The notes: a model not told the origin generated them from the letters alone. A DNA stretch of 64,000 bases from an uncultured Bacilli bacterium (GCA_934096235.1 CAKOLO010000004.1:1-64000), one strand, 5' to 3'; numbered from the stretch's first letter, positions 34,676-44,600 are shown. Made by a program: numbers and translations.

Positions 34676-37063
34676 TTAAGAAAGTATAACTGATGCGAAA
34701 GTTAAGATTACCATTGATGCTAAAGCAATAGTTACTATTACTTTGAATGCCCATTTAAACCATGTAGTGTAATTAACTTTAGCAAGAGCTAAGCCACCCA
34801 TAATTGCTCCACAAGTTGGAGTAATTAAGTTTACAAGTCCATTTGCTGCTACAAAAGTCATAACTGTAGATTCTACACTATAACCAAGTTGTGCTGCAAG
34901 TGGAGCCATAATTGGTGTTGAAATAGTTGCAAGACCTGAACTAGATGGTACAAGTACTGAAAGTACAATATGTAATAAATAGTTACAAGGTGTAAATATT
35001 GCAACTGGAGTTCCTTTTAACATATCAGCTACATTATAAATAATATAGTTGTCTAAATATGTTTGACTCATTAATGAATAAACACCACGTGCTACTGCAA
35101 CAATTAGTACAACTGATAAAATATCTCTTGCACCTGCAATAAATTCATCTATAATTTGATTAGCACTAAATCCATTTATAATACCAATAACAATTGCCAT
35201 TATGAAGAACCATGCAGCTGATTCATTAAAGTACCAACCACCAAGTGCTGTTCCTGTTAACCATCCAGTCCATGAATCAAAGAATGTAATACCAAATTCA
35301 CCCCATGGAATAAATCCAATAATCATTACTAAGAATGTAATACCGAAAATCCATAAAGTAACTTTTTGTCTTCCAGTAAGAACAACTTCTTTAGTTTCAT
35401 CTTTTTCTTTAAATTTTTCCATTTTCTTTTGTTCTTGTAATGATAAGAAAGTTGAACCTTTATCGGCTTTTACTTTTTTAGCATATCTCATTACGAAGAA
35501 CATTGAAATTCCTAATGATACTAACCATAATACTGTACCTAAAGCTATAATAATTCCTTGGTTAACAGTAATTCCTTCTGGTAGAGCTGCGATTGCTGCT
35601 CCTGTTGCGAATGGGTTAATAGTTGAACCTAAAACACCACTTCCAGCACCTAGTAATACTGTTGCTGATGCAACGATTGTATCCATACCTGCAGCTACCA
35701 TTGTAAATGCAAGTAATGCATAGAAACCAACAGTTTCTTCTAACATTCCATAAGTTGTTCCACCTATTGAGAATATTATCATTAGTATTGGAATTAATAC
35801 TAATTCATTTCCTTTTAATTTTTTAACTAAGACCTTAATTCCATTTTCTAGAGCCCCTGATTTAGTTACTACTTGTAAGAATCCTCCAAGTATAAGAACG
35901 AATACACAAACGTCTACAGCACTTCCAAAACCTAGTATTGGTGAAAGTAAAACATTTGAAATTTTTGCTTTAACTACACCGCTACCATTAATTATTGTTC
36001 CTGCTTCATCAAATGCTGCATTTGGAAGAATTAAAGTAAATAATGCAAGAGCAATAATAAGTAGGAAGATTATTGTAAAGGCTGACATTCTTTCTTTTTT
36101 CTTTGTTTTAGCCATTTTTTTGCCTCCCTTTTTCGTATTTCTAATAATTGTACCTGTTTCTTCATTGATCGCTTCTTTAGCGCATTCAAGTGATGTGATA
36201 ATACCAACAGCACCTTCTTTATATTCACAAAAATCTATACAAGATTCTACTTTTGGAAGCATGCTTCCTTTAGCAAATTCACCAGATTTAATATATTTTT
36301 TAGCATCTGATACTTCAAGATTATGAATATTTATTTGATCTACTGTGTTATATTTAAGTGATACTTTTTCTACAGTAGTTAGTATTAATAAGATATCTGC
36401 ATCAAGTTTTCTTGCTAGAAGTGAACTTGATCTATCTTTATCAATAACTGCAGCTACTCCTTTTAAAGTGCCACCTTCTTTAACAACTGGTATTCCACCT
36501 CCTCCTGATACAATAACAATATTTCCTTGATCTAAAAGGTCTTTGATTAGATCAAGTTCTACTATTTCTATAGGTTTAGGAGAAGGTACAACTCTCCTAT
36601 AGCCTCTTCCAGCGTCTTCTGTGAACGTATACCCTTTTTCAGAAGCAATTTTATCTGCTTCTTTTTTTGTGTAAAACGAACCAACAGGTTTATCTGGTTT
36701 ATTAAAAGCTGGGTCTTTTTTATCAACAAGTACTTGTGTAACAACTGATGCACATCCTTTATTGATATCCCTTGCTTTCAATTCTGTTTGAATTGCTTGT
36801 TGTAAGTGATAACCTATGTATCCTTGACTCATTGCACCGCATTCTGCGAATGGCATATTTGGTGTGTCTTTAGATTCCTCAAATGCTAGGTTAATCATTC
36901 CCACTTGAGGTCCATTTCCGTGGCTTACAACTACATTATATCCTTCACTAACTAAATCTACTATTGATTTAGCAGTGTTCTTAACTAGCTTTAGTTGCTC
37001 TTCAGGATTATTCCCAAGAGCATTTCCACCTAAAGCTACTACAATACTTTTATTTTTTTTCAA
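34676..37063 (-). CDS. arcC-arcD: Carbamate kinase fused in frame to a YfcC/ArcD-type transporter
   Basis: A single 795-codon frame. Residues 1-about 312 are carbamate kinase (VVALGGNALGNNPEEQ, SHGNGPQVGM, IVSGGGGIPVV), which makes ATP and carbamate-derived products from carbamoyl phosphate. From residue 317 it is a YfcC-family permease with about 12 membrane helices, expected to exchange arginine for ornithine. At the junction (36115) is an ATG preceded by AGGGAGG at ideal spacing, so the transporter may also be made separately as a 479-residue protein. The kinase starts at TTG, overlapping the arcA stop by four bases. Confidence 0.9.
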   Translation of the reverse strand: MKKNKSIVVALGGNALGNNPEEQLKLVKNTAKSIVDLVSEGYNVVVSHGNGPQVGMINLAFEESKDTPNMPFAECGAMSQGYIGYHLQQAIQTELKARDINKGCASVVTQVLVDKKDPAFNKPDKPVGSFYTKKEADKIASEKGYTFTEDAGRGYRRVVPSPKPIEIVELDLIKDLLDQGNIVIVSGGGGIPVVKEGGTLKGVAAVIDKDRSSSLLARKLDADILLILTTVEKVSLKYNTVDQINIHNLEVSDAKKYIKSGEFAKGSMLPKVESCIDFCEYKEGAVGIITSLECAKEAINEETGTIIRNTKKGGKKMAKTKKKERMSAFTIIFLLIIALALFTLILPNAAFDEAGTIINGSGVVKAKISNVLLSPILGFGSAVDVCVFVLILGGFLQVVTKSGALENGIKVLVKKLKGNELVLIPILMIIFSIGGTTYGMLEETVGFYALLAFTMVAAGMDTIVASATVLLGAGSGVLGSTINPFATGAAIAALPEGITVNQGIIIALGTVLWLVSLGISMFFVMRYAKKVKADKGSTFLSLQEQKKMEKFKEKDETKEVVLTGRQKVTLWIFGITFLVMIIGFIPWGEFGITFFDSWTGWLTGTALGGWYFNESAAWFFIMAIVIGIINGFSANQIIDEFIAGARDILSVVLIVAVARGVYSLMSQTYLDNYIIYNVADMLKGTPVAIFTPCNYLLHIVLSVLVPSSSGLATISTPIMAPLAAQLGYSVESTVMTFVAANGLVNLITPTCGAIMGGLALAKVNYTTWFKWAFKVIVTIALASMVILTFASVILS

Positions 37064-38295
37064 GGCTTGTCAGCTCTTACTAAAGGCATTGACATACATC
37101 TTGGACCACCTCTACCTCTAGATAATTCTGCACTATGCATTTCAAGAACTTTAATTCCGTTGTCTCTTAATAATTCATTAGTTATATTATTTCTATCATA
37201 AACAATAACTACTCCTGGAGCTATACATAATGTATTACTTCCATCGTTCCATTGTTCTCTTTCTGCGCCTATTTTATCTCCACCAGCACATGGTATTAAA
37301 GTTATTTTTCTATGAAGATAATCTTCTAATATCTTTTCAAGTGAAGCATTTCTTTCTTTAACATTAAGTCCTCCTTCACCATCACTAGTTATTTCAAATA
37401 CTTTAAGTGTTCCCATGATTCCTGGATGATATGTAAATTTATCTACGTCTATTTGAGTAAATACAGTATCTAAATGCATGAATGCACGGCATTCTGGAAT
37501 AGTAAATGCTAAGATAGTATCGATTTTAGCATCTTTATCGGCAAATACTTTGTATGCTAATTCTTCTATAGCATCAGCACATGTTCTTTGACTAATTCCT
37601 ATTGCTAAGATATGTTCATTTAAATTAAGAACATCTCCACCTTCAATATGATAAGCACTATATCTATCAAAATACTTATCTACTTGTCCTTTATAGTCTG
37701 GATGATACTCAAATATATATTCTGCATATATTGTTTCTCTATTACGAGTAACTGAGTACATTCTATTTAGTGATACACCGTTTCCAATTGAAGCAAATGG
37801 ATCACGAGTAAAGTATAAGTTTGGCATAGGATCTACTACAAATTGAGTATCTTCTTTTATTGAGTCTACTAAACTTTTACCTTTTTTGGCTTTAGCTTTG
37901 ATTACTTCGTTATTAATAATTCCTTCCATAGTTTTTAAAACTAAAAGTCTATTATTTTCTATTGAAGTTAAGTATTCATATACAAGTCCTCTATATTTTG
38001 GAGTACGAATACCTGCTTCATAGATGAATTGAGTAATAAATCTTTCTCTTATTTCAGGATCTTGATCTAATACTTCAGTCATTAAATCTTCTAAATATAC
38101 TACTTCTACTCCATTATCTTTTAGAATTCTTACAAATTCATCATGCTCTTCTTGAGCAACTGGTAAGTATGGAATATCATCAAATAGTAATCTACCAAGA
38201 CTATCTGGTGTTAAGTTCAATAGTTCCCTACCTGGTCTATGAACTAATACTTTTTTTAGTGGGTTAATCTCACTAGTTACATTTATTGGTTTCAT
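37060..38295 (-). CDS. arcA: Arginine deiminase
   Basis: 411 residues. Hydrolyses arginine to citrulline and ammonia, first step of the ADI pathway that yields ATP and counters acid. Signature segments: NPLKKVLVHRPGRELL, the catalytic-region FTRDPFASIGNGVSLNRM, HIEGGD, and the nucleophilic Cys400 in GGPRCMSMPL. An AAAGGAGAG site precedes the ATG. arcB (ornithine carbamoyltransferase) is not adjacent in this window, so it must be elsewhere if the pathway is complete. Confidence 0.97.
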   Translation of the reverse strand: MKPINVTSEINPLKKVLVHRPGRELLNLTPDSLGRLLFDDIPYLPVAQEEHDEFVRILKDNGVEVVYLEDLMTEVLDQDPEIRERFITQFIYEAGIRTPKYRGLVYEYLTSIENNRLLVLKTMEGIINNEVIKAKAKKGKSLVDSIKEDTQFVVDPMPNLYFTRDPFASIGNGVSLNRMYSVTRNRETIYAEYIFEYHPDYKGQVDKYFDRYSAYHIEGGDVLNLNEHILAIGISQRTCADAIEELAYKVFADKDAKIDTILAFTIPECRAFMHLDTVFTQIDVDKFTYHPGIMGTLKVFEITSDGEGGLNVKERNASLEKILEDYLHRKITLIPCAGGDKIGAEREQWNDGSNTLCIAPGVVIVYDRNNITNELLRDNGIKVLEMHSAELSRGRGGPRCMSMPLVRADKP

Positions 38296-38327
38296 CTAAC
38301 TCTCCTTTATTATCTATTTTCTACTTT

Positions 38328-38356
38328 ATTATATCAAAGTATTTTTTTTAAGTAAA
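38328..38356 (-). promoter_or_regulatory. Promoter of the arc operon
   Basis: TTTACT, 17 bp, TATAAT on the minus strand, ahead of the arcA ribosome binding site. Confidence 0.5.
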
Positions 38357-38375
38357 TGTTTTTAAATGAAATAAA

Positions 38376-38404
38376 AAAGAAATTAATTTTTAGTTAATTT
38401 CTTT
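38376..38404 (-). terminator. Terminator of the 830-residue surface protein gene
   Basis: AAAGAAATTAA and TTAATTTCTTT pair around a 7-base loop. On the minus strand the stem is followed by a short TTTATT tail. Confidence 0.65.
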
Positions 38405-40895
38405 ATTTTGTAATAGTAACATTTCCTCTTGGATTTTTTACTGTTCCAGTTTCAAATGTATATTCTTTAAGGTAATAATCACTACTTTGCGTATCATCAT
38501 TGTAGTAATCACCATTAATTATATAGTGCCAAGCAAATGCTTTTCCAGCTTTATTTATTACTTTTGACATTGGATTTATATTATTTCCCCACATAGTATC
38601 ATAGTACTTATTAAATGCAAGACTTCCTATAAATGTTACCTTACTTGGTATTGTTACAGTCGATAAGAAGCACCAATCAAACGCTTGTGTTCCAATGTAT
38701 GTTACACTTTCTGGTATTGCCACACTATACAAAAATGTATTAAAGAATGCTGCTTCGTCAATTTTTGTAACAGTTGATGGCACTGTTACATTTCTTCTTT
38801 GCGCTGAATAACTTACGATAGTTGTTAAATCATCAGTACCATCAGCATTTTTCTTGTATTTAATTGCATTTGTTTCACTTGTTGAGTTTGCGTTAAATGC
38901 TGCACTTCCAATAAAAGTTAAATTACTTGAAGTGTAATTAATAGTTGATGCCCAGTTAGCGAACATTGCTGACTCACCAATATATGTAACTGTACTTGGT
39001 ATATTTATTGTACCCATATTATTAAATGCTAAGCTTAGGTTTCCTAATCTTGTTACACCACTTGGTATTGTCATACTTGTTATATCATTTTCATAGTAAG
39101 CATAGTTATCAATATTTGTCACTGTTGATGGAACAACTACACTATATCGCTTTCTTCCTCCATAACTCACTACTGTTGTTTTATCTTCAGAACCATCACT
39201 ATTTCTTTTATACATAGTTGCAACACTATCTGGTAGTTGATTATCATTAAATGATGCATTACCTAAGTATGTTACTGATTTAGGTATTGTGACACTTTGT
39301 ATTCTATTTTTAAAGAATGCAAAACTGCCTATTCTTGTTAAAATATTGTTTAGTGTTAAGCTTGAAATATTATTTTGATTAAATGCATAATCACCTACTA
39401 TTTTTAGTGTACTTGGTACTTTCACGGTCCTAATTTGATTTTCTGAAAATGAGAAAGCGTCTATTTTTTCTAGTCCTTCATTTAATGTTAGTGTTCTAAT
39501 TCTATTTTTTTCAAATGAGCCTGCTTTCAGTTCAATCACACTACTTGGAATTGTTACTGATGTTATGCTATTATATGCAAATGCATTATATCCTATTTCA
39601 GTTATGGTATTTGGAAAAGTTACTGAAGTAATATTTTTTTCATAAAATGATGAGTTTCCAATTTTCTTTACTGTTGTTACTCCTATAGTAGATGGGATTG
39701 TTACACTTCTTGAACATCTACCATTTGATGAATCATTCCCTTTGTAATCATAATAATTTGTTATTGTTCCTGTTGATGTTGTAAATTCAAAGCAACTAGG
39801 TGACCAATGTGCATATATAGTTGTTGCACTATCAAATATAGTATCTTCTGTTACTTTTGTTCCACCTGTTGCTGAAGTATACCATCCATCAAATTGATTT
39901 GCTGATTTGGATGGACTACATAATGAACCTATTTTATTACCTTTAGAAAATGTTTTTGATGAGCATCCTCTTCCACCATTATTATTATAAGTTAATCTTA
40001 AAGTACTATATTGCCATTTTGCAGTTACAGTAAGATTAGATTTTGCTACAGTGGACGCTGTTATTTTGGTACTTCCACGATACCAACCTTGGAATTCATA
40101 ATTTGTTTTATTTGGTGTACAAAGTGTTCCCCAAGTATTACCGCTTGTTACAGTTTTTGATGTACAGCCAGTTCCACCATTATTATTATAAGTTAATGTA
40201 TATTTTTTCTTTTTAAAATAAACTTTACAACTTATATTTTTAGTAACATTTCTAATTGTTATTTTATTACTTGAATATACAGCATTACAGTTATTATAAT
40301 CATATTCATATTCAGAATTTGGTATCAGTCTTATTTCAACATCTTCACCTTTATTTGCTGAATATATTTTTGGACTTACATCTCCATAAGATGTGTTAGC
40401 ACTACTTACTACTACTTCATATCTTTCAACAAATATCCATGGATCGTTATATGTTCCAGAACCTGTTACTCCAGTATTTTCTCTTACATACTCAGTAACT
40501 CTAGTTCCACTTAAAGATGATTTATCAGTTAGTAGTTCATTGTCTGCTGATGAATTACTAATTATATAAACTTTAGATGAATTTTCAGTCATTGTCCAGT
40601 AATTATTACCAGTAAATAGATATGTATTTCCATCTTTATCTTTAGATTTTCTAAATTCATCTAAATTTAATAAACCACCATTTTTAAATTGTGATACTGA
40701 ACTTAGAATATTATTTTCATATTTATATGGTATTTCTAAACTATCATCACTTTTTAAAATATATAGTTTATTATCAGGATATTGATTAATATATCTATTA
40801 GCATAATTACTGGAGTTGTTATATTCATTATTCATCTTAGCATTTATGAATATCGGTAATATCAAAATTAAAATTAATAATATTTTCTTTTTCAT
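38403..40895 (-). CDS. Secreted BspA/internalin-like leucine-rich-repeat protein
   Basis: 830 residues with a signal peptide (MKKKILLILILILPIFINA). After a 120-residue N-terminal domain ending GSGTYNDPWIF come two InlB B-repeat/Flg_new modules (about 230-365; LTYNNNGGTGC, FQGWY, TVTAKW). About a dozen LRR_5 (BspA) repeats follow (about 400-760), with the pattern VTIP-x-S-V-x-xIG-x-xAF. Such proteins are host or co-colonist adhesins. No sortase signal or C-terminal membrane helix is visible, so it may be released or held non-covalently. Confidence 0.9.
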   Translation of the reverse strand: MKKKILLILILILPIFINAKMNNEYNNSSNYANRYINQYPDNKLYILKSDDSLEIPYKYENNILSSVSQFKNGGLLNLDEFRKSKDKDGNTYLFTGNNYWTMTENSSKVYIISNSSADNELLTDKSSLSGTRVTEYVRENTGVTGSGTYNDPWIFVERYEVVVSSANTSYGDVSPKIYSANKGEDVEIRLIPNSEYEYDYNNCNAVYSSNKITIRNVTKNISCKVYFKKKKYTLTYNNNGGTGCTSKTVTSGNTWGTLCTPNKTNYEFQGWYRGSTKITASTVAKSNLTVTAKWQYSTLRLTYNNNGGRGCSSKTFSKGNKIGSLCSPSKSANQFDGWYTSATGGTKVTEDTIFDSATTIYAHWSPSCFEFTTSTGTITNYYDYKGNDSSNGRCSRSVTIPSTIGVTTVKKIGNSSFYEKNITSVTFPNTITEIGYNAFAYNSITSVTIPSSVIELKAGSFEKNRIRTLTLNEGLEKIDAFSFSENQIRTVKVPSTLKIVGDYAFNQNNISSLTLNNILTRIGSFAFFKNRIQSVTIPKSVTYLGNASFNDNQLPDSVATMYKRNSDGSEDKTTVVSYGGRKRYSVVVPSTVTNIDNYAYYENDITSMTIPSGVTRLGNLSLAFNNMGTINIPSTVTYIGESAMFANWASTINYTSSNLTFIGSAAFNANSTSETNAIKYKKNADGTDDLTTIVSYSAQRRNVTVPSTVTKIDEAAFFNTFLYSVAIPESVTYIGTQAFDWCFLSTVTIPSKVTFIGSLAFNKYYDTMWGNNINPMSKVINKAGKAFAWHYIINGDYYNDDTQSSDYYLKEYTFETGTVKNPRGNVTITK

Positions 40896-40903
40896 GATTA
40901 CTC

Positions 40904-42604
40904 CTATCTCTTTTTATTTATAGTATCTAGTATTGTTTTTATTATAATATCTCTATCTATATCGTGACTTTCTTTTTCATCTCTAAGTTTAAATTCTATG
41001 TATCCTTCTTCTAATTTTCTTCCTATTGTTATACGAATTGGTATACCCATTAAATCCATATCATTAAACTTAATACCTACTGTTTCTTTTCTATCATCAA
41101 GTATTGTATCTATTCCTAGTTGTTCTAATTTTTTATAGAGATTGCTTGCATACTTATAAGTTTCTTTATCATTAACATTTATTATAACTATGCCTACTTT
41201 ATAAGGCGCTACTTCCATAGGCCAAATTATACCTTTTTCATCATTATGTTTTTCTACTATAGCAGATATACATCTATCAAGCCCTATTCCATATGAGCCC
41301 ATATGTACATAATTTAATTCATTAGTTTCATCTAAATATCTTAGATTATATACTTTACTATAGCTCGTTTCTAGTTTAAATATATGGCCAACTTCTATGC
41401 CATTTATAATATCGCATTCGCTTTTACATCTAGGACACAAAGAACTCTTATTGAATAGTTTTATATCTGCATATTTATTTACTTTGAAATCTATTCCTGG
41501 TGTTACATTTTTATAGTGATAGTTTTCTTTATTACTTCCACAAATTGCATTATACATACTTTTAACTTCGTTATCAGCAATAACTTGCATAGTTGTTTTT
41601 AATGGGCCAATGTAGCCTACTTTGGTACCTATTCTATCAAGTTCATATTCACTTGGTGTTTCTATATTGTTAGTTTTTAATACTTTTTTAAGTTTATATA
41701 CGTTTAATTCTGCATCAGCTCTTAGTAGTATCATTTTATACTCGTCATCTACTTTAAGAATTAAAGATTTAATTATATTTTTAGGATCTACTTGTAAGAA
41801 TTCGCTTAGACTTTTAATAGATTTTTTATTTGGTGTATATATAAGTTTACTACTTTTAAGAGTATGCTCTTCTTTTTTATATTGATCGTATGATGATGCA
41901 TCTTCTATATTAGTACTGTAACTACATTTTTTACATCTTACCACTTCGTTATCACCATAGTCACAAATAACCTGAAATTCTTCACTAGAAGTGCCTTTCA
42001 TAGAATCAGGATCTGCTCTTACAACCATAGTATCAATATTTAGTCTTCTAAAAATATTATTAAATGTTTGATACATTTTGTCATAACTAATATCAAGACC
42101 ACTCTCATCAGCATCAAAACTATATGCATCTGCCATATAGAATTCTTTTTTTCTAATAAGTCCATATTCTGGATGACCTTCGTCTCTAAATTTATTACTT
42201 AATTGAAAAAGTGTGAAGTGTAAATCTTTATAGCTTCTTATTTTGTTTCTTACTAATAAAGCAAATAATTCTTCATGAGTTGGACATAACATATATTCTT
42301 TATTATTTCTTCCTTTTAATTTGAATATTTCGCTTCCAAATAATTCCTCACGATTTGTTCTATCAAAAATACTTCTGTCTACTAGTGATGGCATAAGCAC
42401 TTCATCAGCATTATTTTTAGACATTTCTTCTCTTATGATCTTTTTTATATTTTCAAGTACTTTTAAACCTATTGGTAAGTATGAATAAATACCATTATCA
42501 TTTTTATAAATCATTCCACTTTTAATAAGTAGTTTTGCTGATATACAATCTTCGTCATTAGGAAATTCTTTACGAGTTATAAAAAAGTTATTAGACATTC
42601 TCAT
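40904..42604 (-). CDS. proS: Prolyl-tRNA synthetase, bacterial form with editing domain
   Basis: 566 residues from ATG 42604, six bases after AGGTG. Class II ProRS of the bacterial type: motif 1 near LPIGLKVLENIKKIIREEM, motif 2 FRDEGHPEYGLIRKKEFYMADAY (about 140-160), then a full INS editing domain (about 225-390, with IKSLILKVDDEYKMILLRAD), motif 3 GSYGIGLDR and an anticodon-binding domain. It starts two bases after the pilin stop. With the archaeal-type enzyme at 28.7-30.2 kb, two unrelated-architecture ProRSs occur within 14 kb. Confidence 0.95.
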   Translation of the reverse strand: MRMSNNFFITRKEFPNDEDCISAKLLIKSGMIYKNDNGIYSYLPIGLKVLENIKKIIREEMSKNNADEVLMPSLVDRSIFDRTNREELFGSEIFKLKGRNNKEYMLCPTHEELFALLVRNKIRSYKDLHFTLFQLSNKFRDEGHPEYGLIRKKEFYMADAYSFDADESGLDISYDKMYQTFNNIFRRLNIDTMVVRADPDSMKGTSSEEFQVICDYGDNEVVRCKKCSYSTNIEDASSYDQYKKEEHTLKSSKLIYTPNKKSIKSLSEFLQVDPKNIIKSLILKVDDEYKMILLRADAELNVYKLKKVLKTNNIETPSEYELDRIGTKVGYIGPLKTTMQVIADNEVKSMYNAICGSNKENYHYKNVTPGIDFKVNKYADIKLFNKSSLCPRCKSECDIINGIEVGHIFKLETSYSKVYNLRYLDETNELNYVHMGSYGIGLDRCISAIVEKHNDEKGIIWPMEVAPYKVGIVIINVNDKETYKYASNLYKKLEQLGIDTILDDRKETVGIKFNDMDLMGIPIRITIGRKLEEGYIEFKLRDEKESHDIDRDIIIKTILDTINKKR

Positions 42605-42605
42605 A

Positions 42606-43028
42606 TTACTCACCTACTATGTAAGAGATTATTTCTCTTGTATTTATATCATTAGTATCGTATCTTACACATACTAATAGGTTATTCATTTCTTGATTTG
42701 TTATTGGATTAGTAAGAGTTTGTTTTTGATTTTTATCTCCAGTTAGGTATCCTGCGTGTATTAATTCGTTTATACTTACACATACGCAATCATTATCACA
42801 TGTATTTTGGTTAGTATAATCTTTTGATACATTTGATGGTACACTTATTAGGTTATCTCCTGCCCATTCTTTAGCGGCAACATTTACTTGTTTTACTCTA
42901 CTTTCGTAAGTTTGTTTTAATGTATTTTGTCTCATTGAACTAATATTTGGCACTATAACTATCGCAAGTAATGCCATAATTGCTAAGACTGCTAAAACTT
43001 CTACTAATGTAAATGCTTTTTTGTTCAT
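42606..43028 (-). CDS. Type IV pilin-like protein
   Basis: ATG 43028 follows AGGAGAGTACGT and gives 140 residues. It has a 5-residue leader (MNKKA) and the N-methylation/cleavage site A|FTLVEVLAVLAIMALL; Ala replaces the usual Gly at -1. The hydrophobic helix is followed by a globular part with three cysteines (TCDNDCVC) and NLLVCVRYDT. Pilins are inserted by a PilC/PilB machine; the ATPase is divergent at 43144. The C-part shares features (SINELIHAGYL) with modules in the 376- and 567-residue proteins. Confidence 0.85.
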   Translation of the reverse strand: MNKKAFTLVEVLAVLAIMALLAIVIVPNISSMRQNTLKQTYESRVKQVNVAAKEWAGDNLISVPSNVSKDYTNQNTCDNDCVCVSINELIHAGYLTGDKNQKQTLTNPITNQEMNNLLVCVRYDTNDINTREIISYIVGE

Positions 43029-43050
43029 ACGTACTCTCCTACTATAAAAA

Positions 43051-43079
43051 AGTATAACAAATTTTGATAATAATAACAA
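43051..43079 (-). promoter_or_regulatory. Promoter of the pilin gene
   Basis: TTGTTA, 17 bp, TATACT on the minus strand, divergent from the pilB promoter. Confidence 0.65.
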
Positions 43080-43087
43080 TAATTTTA

Positions 43088-43116
43088 TTGAAATAATATC
43101 ATTTCTCATATATAAT
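43088..43116 (+). promoter_or_regulatory. Promoter of pilB
   Basis: TTGAAA, 17 bp, perfect TATAAT. Confidence 0.75.
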
Positions 43117-43143
43117 ATATATTAGAATAGAAAGAGGTATGTG

Positions 43144-44568
43144 ATGAAGGAATTTGACTTTGAAAAAATGCCTATAGTTGAGATAGTTAATGAGATTATC
43201 ATGGATTCTGTTAAGAAAAATGTCAGCGATATTCACTTTGATCCAACTAAAGAAAATATTAAAATTAGAATTCGTATAGATGGTATCTTATCAGATTATT
43301 CTATTATACCTGGTAAATATAAACGTAATATGATTTCTCGTATTAAGATGATTGCTGGAATGAATATTATGGAAACTCGTTTGCCTCAAGATGGTGCGAT
43401 CAAAAGTAGGATTGGTAAGAAGATGCTTGATCTTCGTGTTTCATCATTACCTACTAACTGTGGTGAAAAAGTAGTTATTCGTATCCTTGATTATAGTAAG
43501 AGTTTACAAGGACTTGATACATTAGGATTTTCTGAAGATAGTTTAAAGAAGATTGAAAAGATGGTTGAAGTACCAAACGGCATTATCTTAGTAACTGGTG
43601 CTACTGGATCTGGTAAATCTACTACTGTTTACTCTATTCTTCAGAAGATGAATACTCCTGATGTTAATATTATTACTGTTGAAGATCCAGTCGAGATGGA
43701 TATAGTTGGTATTAATCAAGTACAAGCTCAAAGTGAAATTGGTCTTACGTTTGCTAATGTATTAAGAAGTATCTTGCGTCAAGACCCTGATATTATAATG
43801 ATCGGAGAAATTCGTGATGATGAAACTGCTAGAATTGCTGTTCGTGCTTCTATTACTGGACATAAAGTATTATCAACAATACATACAAATAACTCTTTAA
43901 ATACAATAGAAAGACTTACTGATATGGATGTAGAACGTTACTTACTTGGTTCTGCTCTTACTGGTATCATATCTCAAAAGTTAGCTAGACGTCTTTGTCC
44001 TCATTGTAAACAATTAAGAGATACTACTCCATATGAAAAGAGTGTATTTAAGAAAGTTTTAAATAAAGAAGTTAATCAAATGTTTGATGCTAATAAAGAT
44101 GGTTGTGATAAGTGTTTTAGAGGTTATAACGGACGTATTGGTCTTTATGAAGTTCTTCTTATGAATGAAGATATTAGAGATGCTATTACTAATGCTATGC
44201 CTAAACATGATCTTAGAAAGTTAGTTTATAAGAGTGATGTTATTACTCTACTTCAAGATGGACTTGAAAAAGTTTTACTAGGAGAAACTTCATTTAGTGA
44301 AATACTTAAAGCTGTTGATCTTGATAATGATTTATCTAACTATAAAGATGATAATTTACAAAATAGTATAAGCGATAGTCAAAATCATAATGAAAGTGCT
44401 AAGACTCCTGAAGTAAAAGAAGAACCTAAAGAAGATAAATTAGAAATTATGTCAAATGAACCAGATATAGATTATGAATCATTAATACCAAGTGATCCTG
44501 ATAATCATAAGAATGAAATACCTCATGATACTGCTAGACCTGGTGAGATTGAATATTTCAATTTATAG
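43144..44568 (+). CDS. pilB: Type II secretion/type IV pilus assembly ATPase (GspE/PilB)
   Basis: ATG 43144, after AAAGAGG; 474 residues. It powers pilin polymerisation at the inner face of the membrane. Visible: Walker A TGATGSGKST (about 150), Asp box and Walker B DIIMIGEIRDDETA, His box, and the tetracysteine zinc site CPHC/CDKCF (about 285 and 320). The N-terminal GspE_N domain is missing, as in Firmicutes ComGA. A 75-residue acidic tail (about 398-474) after the motor is unusual. PilC, PilD and PilM genes are not in the window. Confidence 0.92.
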   Translation: MKEFDFEKMPIVEIVNEIIMDSVKKNVSDIHFDPTKENIKIRIRIDGILSDYSIIPGKYKRNMISRIKMIAGMNIMETRLPQDGAIKSRIGKKMLDLRVSSLPTNCGEKVVIRILDYSKSLQGLDTLGFSEDSLKKIEKMVEVPNGIILVTGATGSGKSTTVYSILQKMNTPDVNIITVEDPVEMDIVGINQVQAQSEIGLTFANVLRSILRQDPDIIMIGEIRDDETARIAVRASITGHKVLSTIHTNNSLNTIERLTDMDVERYLLGSALTGIISQKLARRLCPHCKQLRDTTPYEKSVFKKVLNKEVNQMFDANKDGCDKCFRGYNGRIGLYEVLLMNEDIRDAITNAMPKHDLRKLVYKSDVITLLQDGLEKVLLGETSFSEILKAVDLDNDLSNYKDDNLQNSISDSQNHNESAKTPEVKEEPKEDKLEIMSNEPDIDYESLIPSDPDNHKNEIPHDTARPGEIEYFNL

Positions 44569-44588
44569 AAACTTCGGTTTCTTTTTTT
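44568..44588 (+). terminator. Terminator of pilB
   Basis: GAAAC-TTCG-GTTTC followed by TTTTTTT. Confidence 0.85.
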
Positions 44589-44600
44589 ATGTATTAAAAA

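Noticed and set aside
35202..35723. 173-codon plus-strand frame opposite the transporter
   Set aside because: Antisense to the well-conserved arcC-arcD frame; no ribosome binding site.
37060..38295. Possible UGA-as-Trp code, as in Mycoplasma
   Set aside because: arcA and other genes end at TGA, tryptophans are TGG throughout, and proteins have normal lengths with standard stops.
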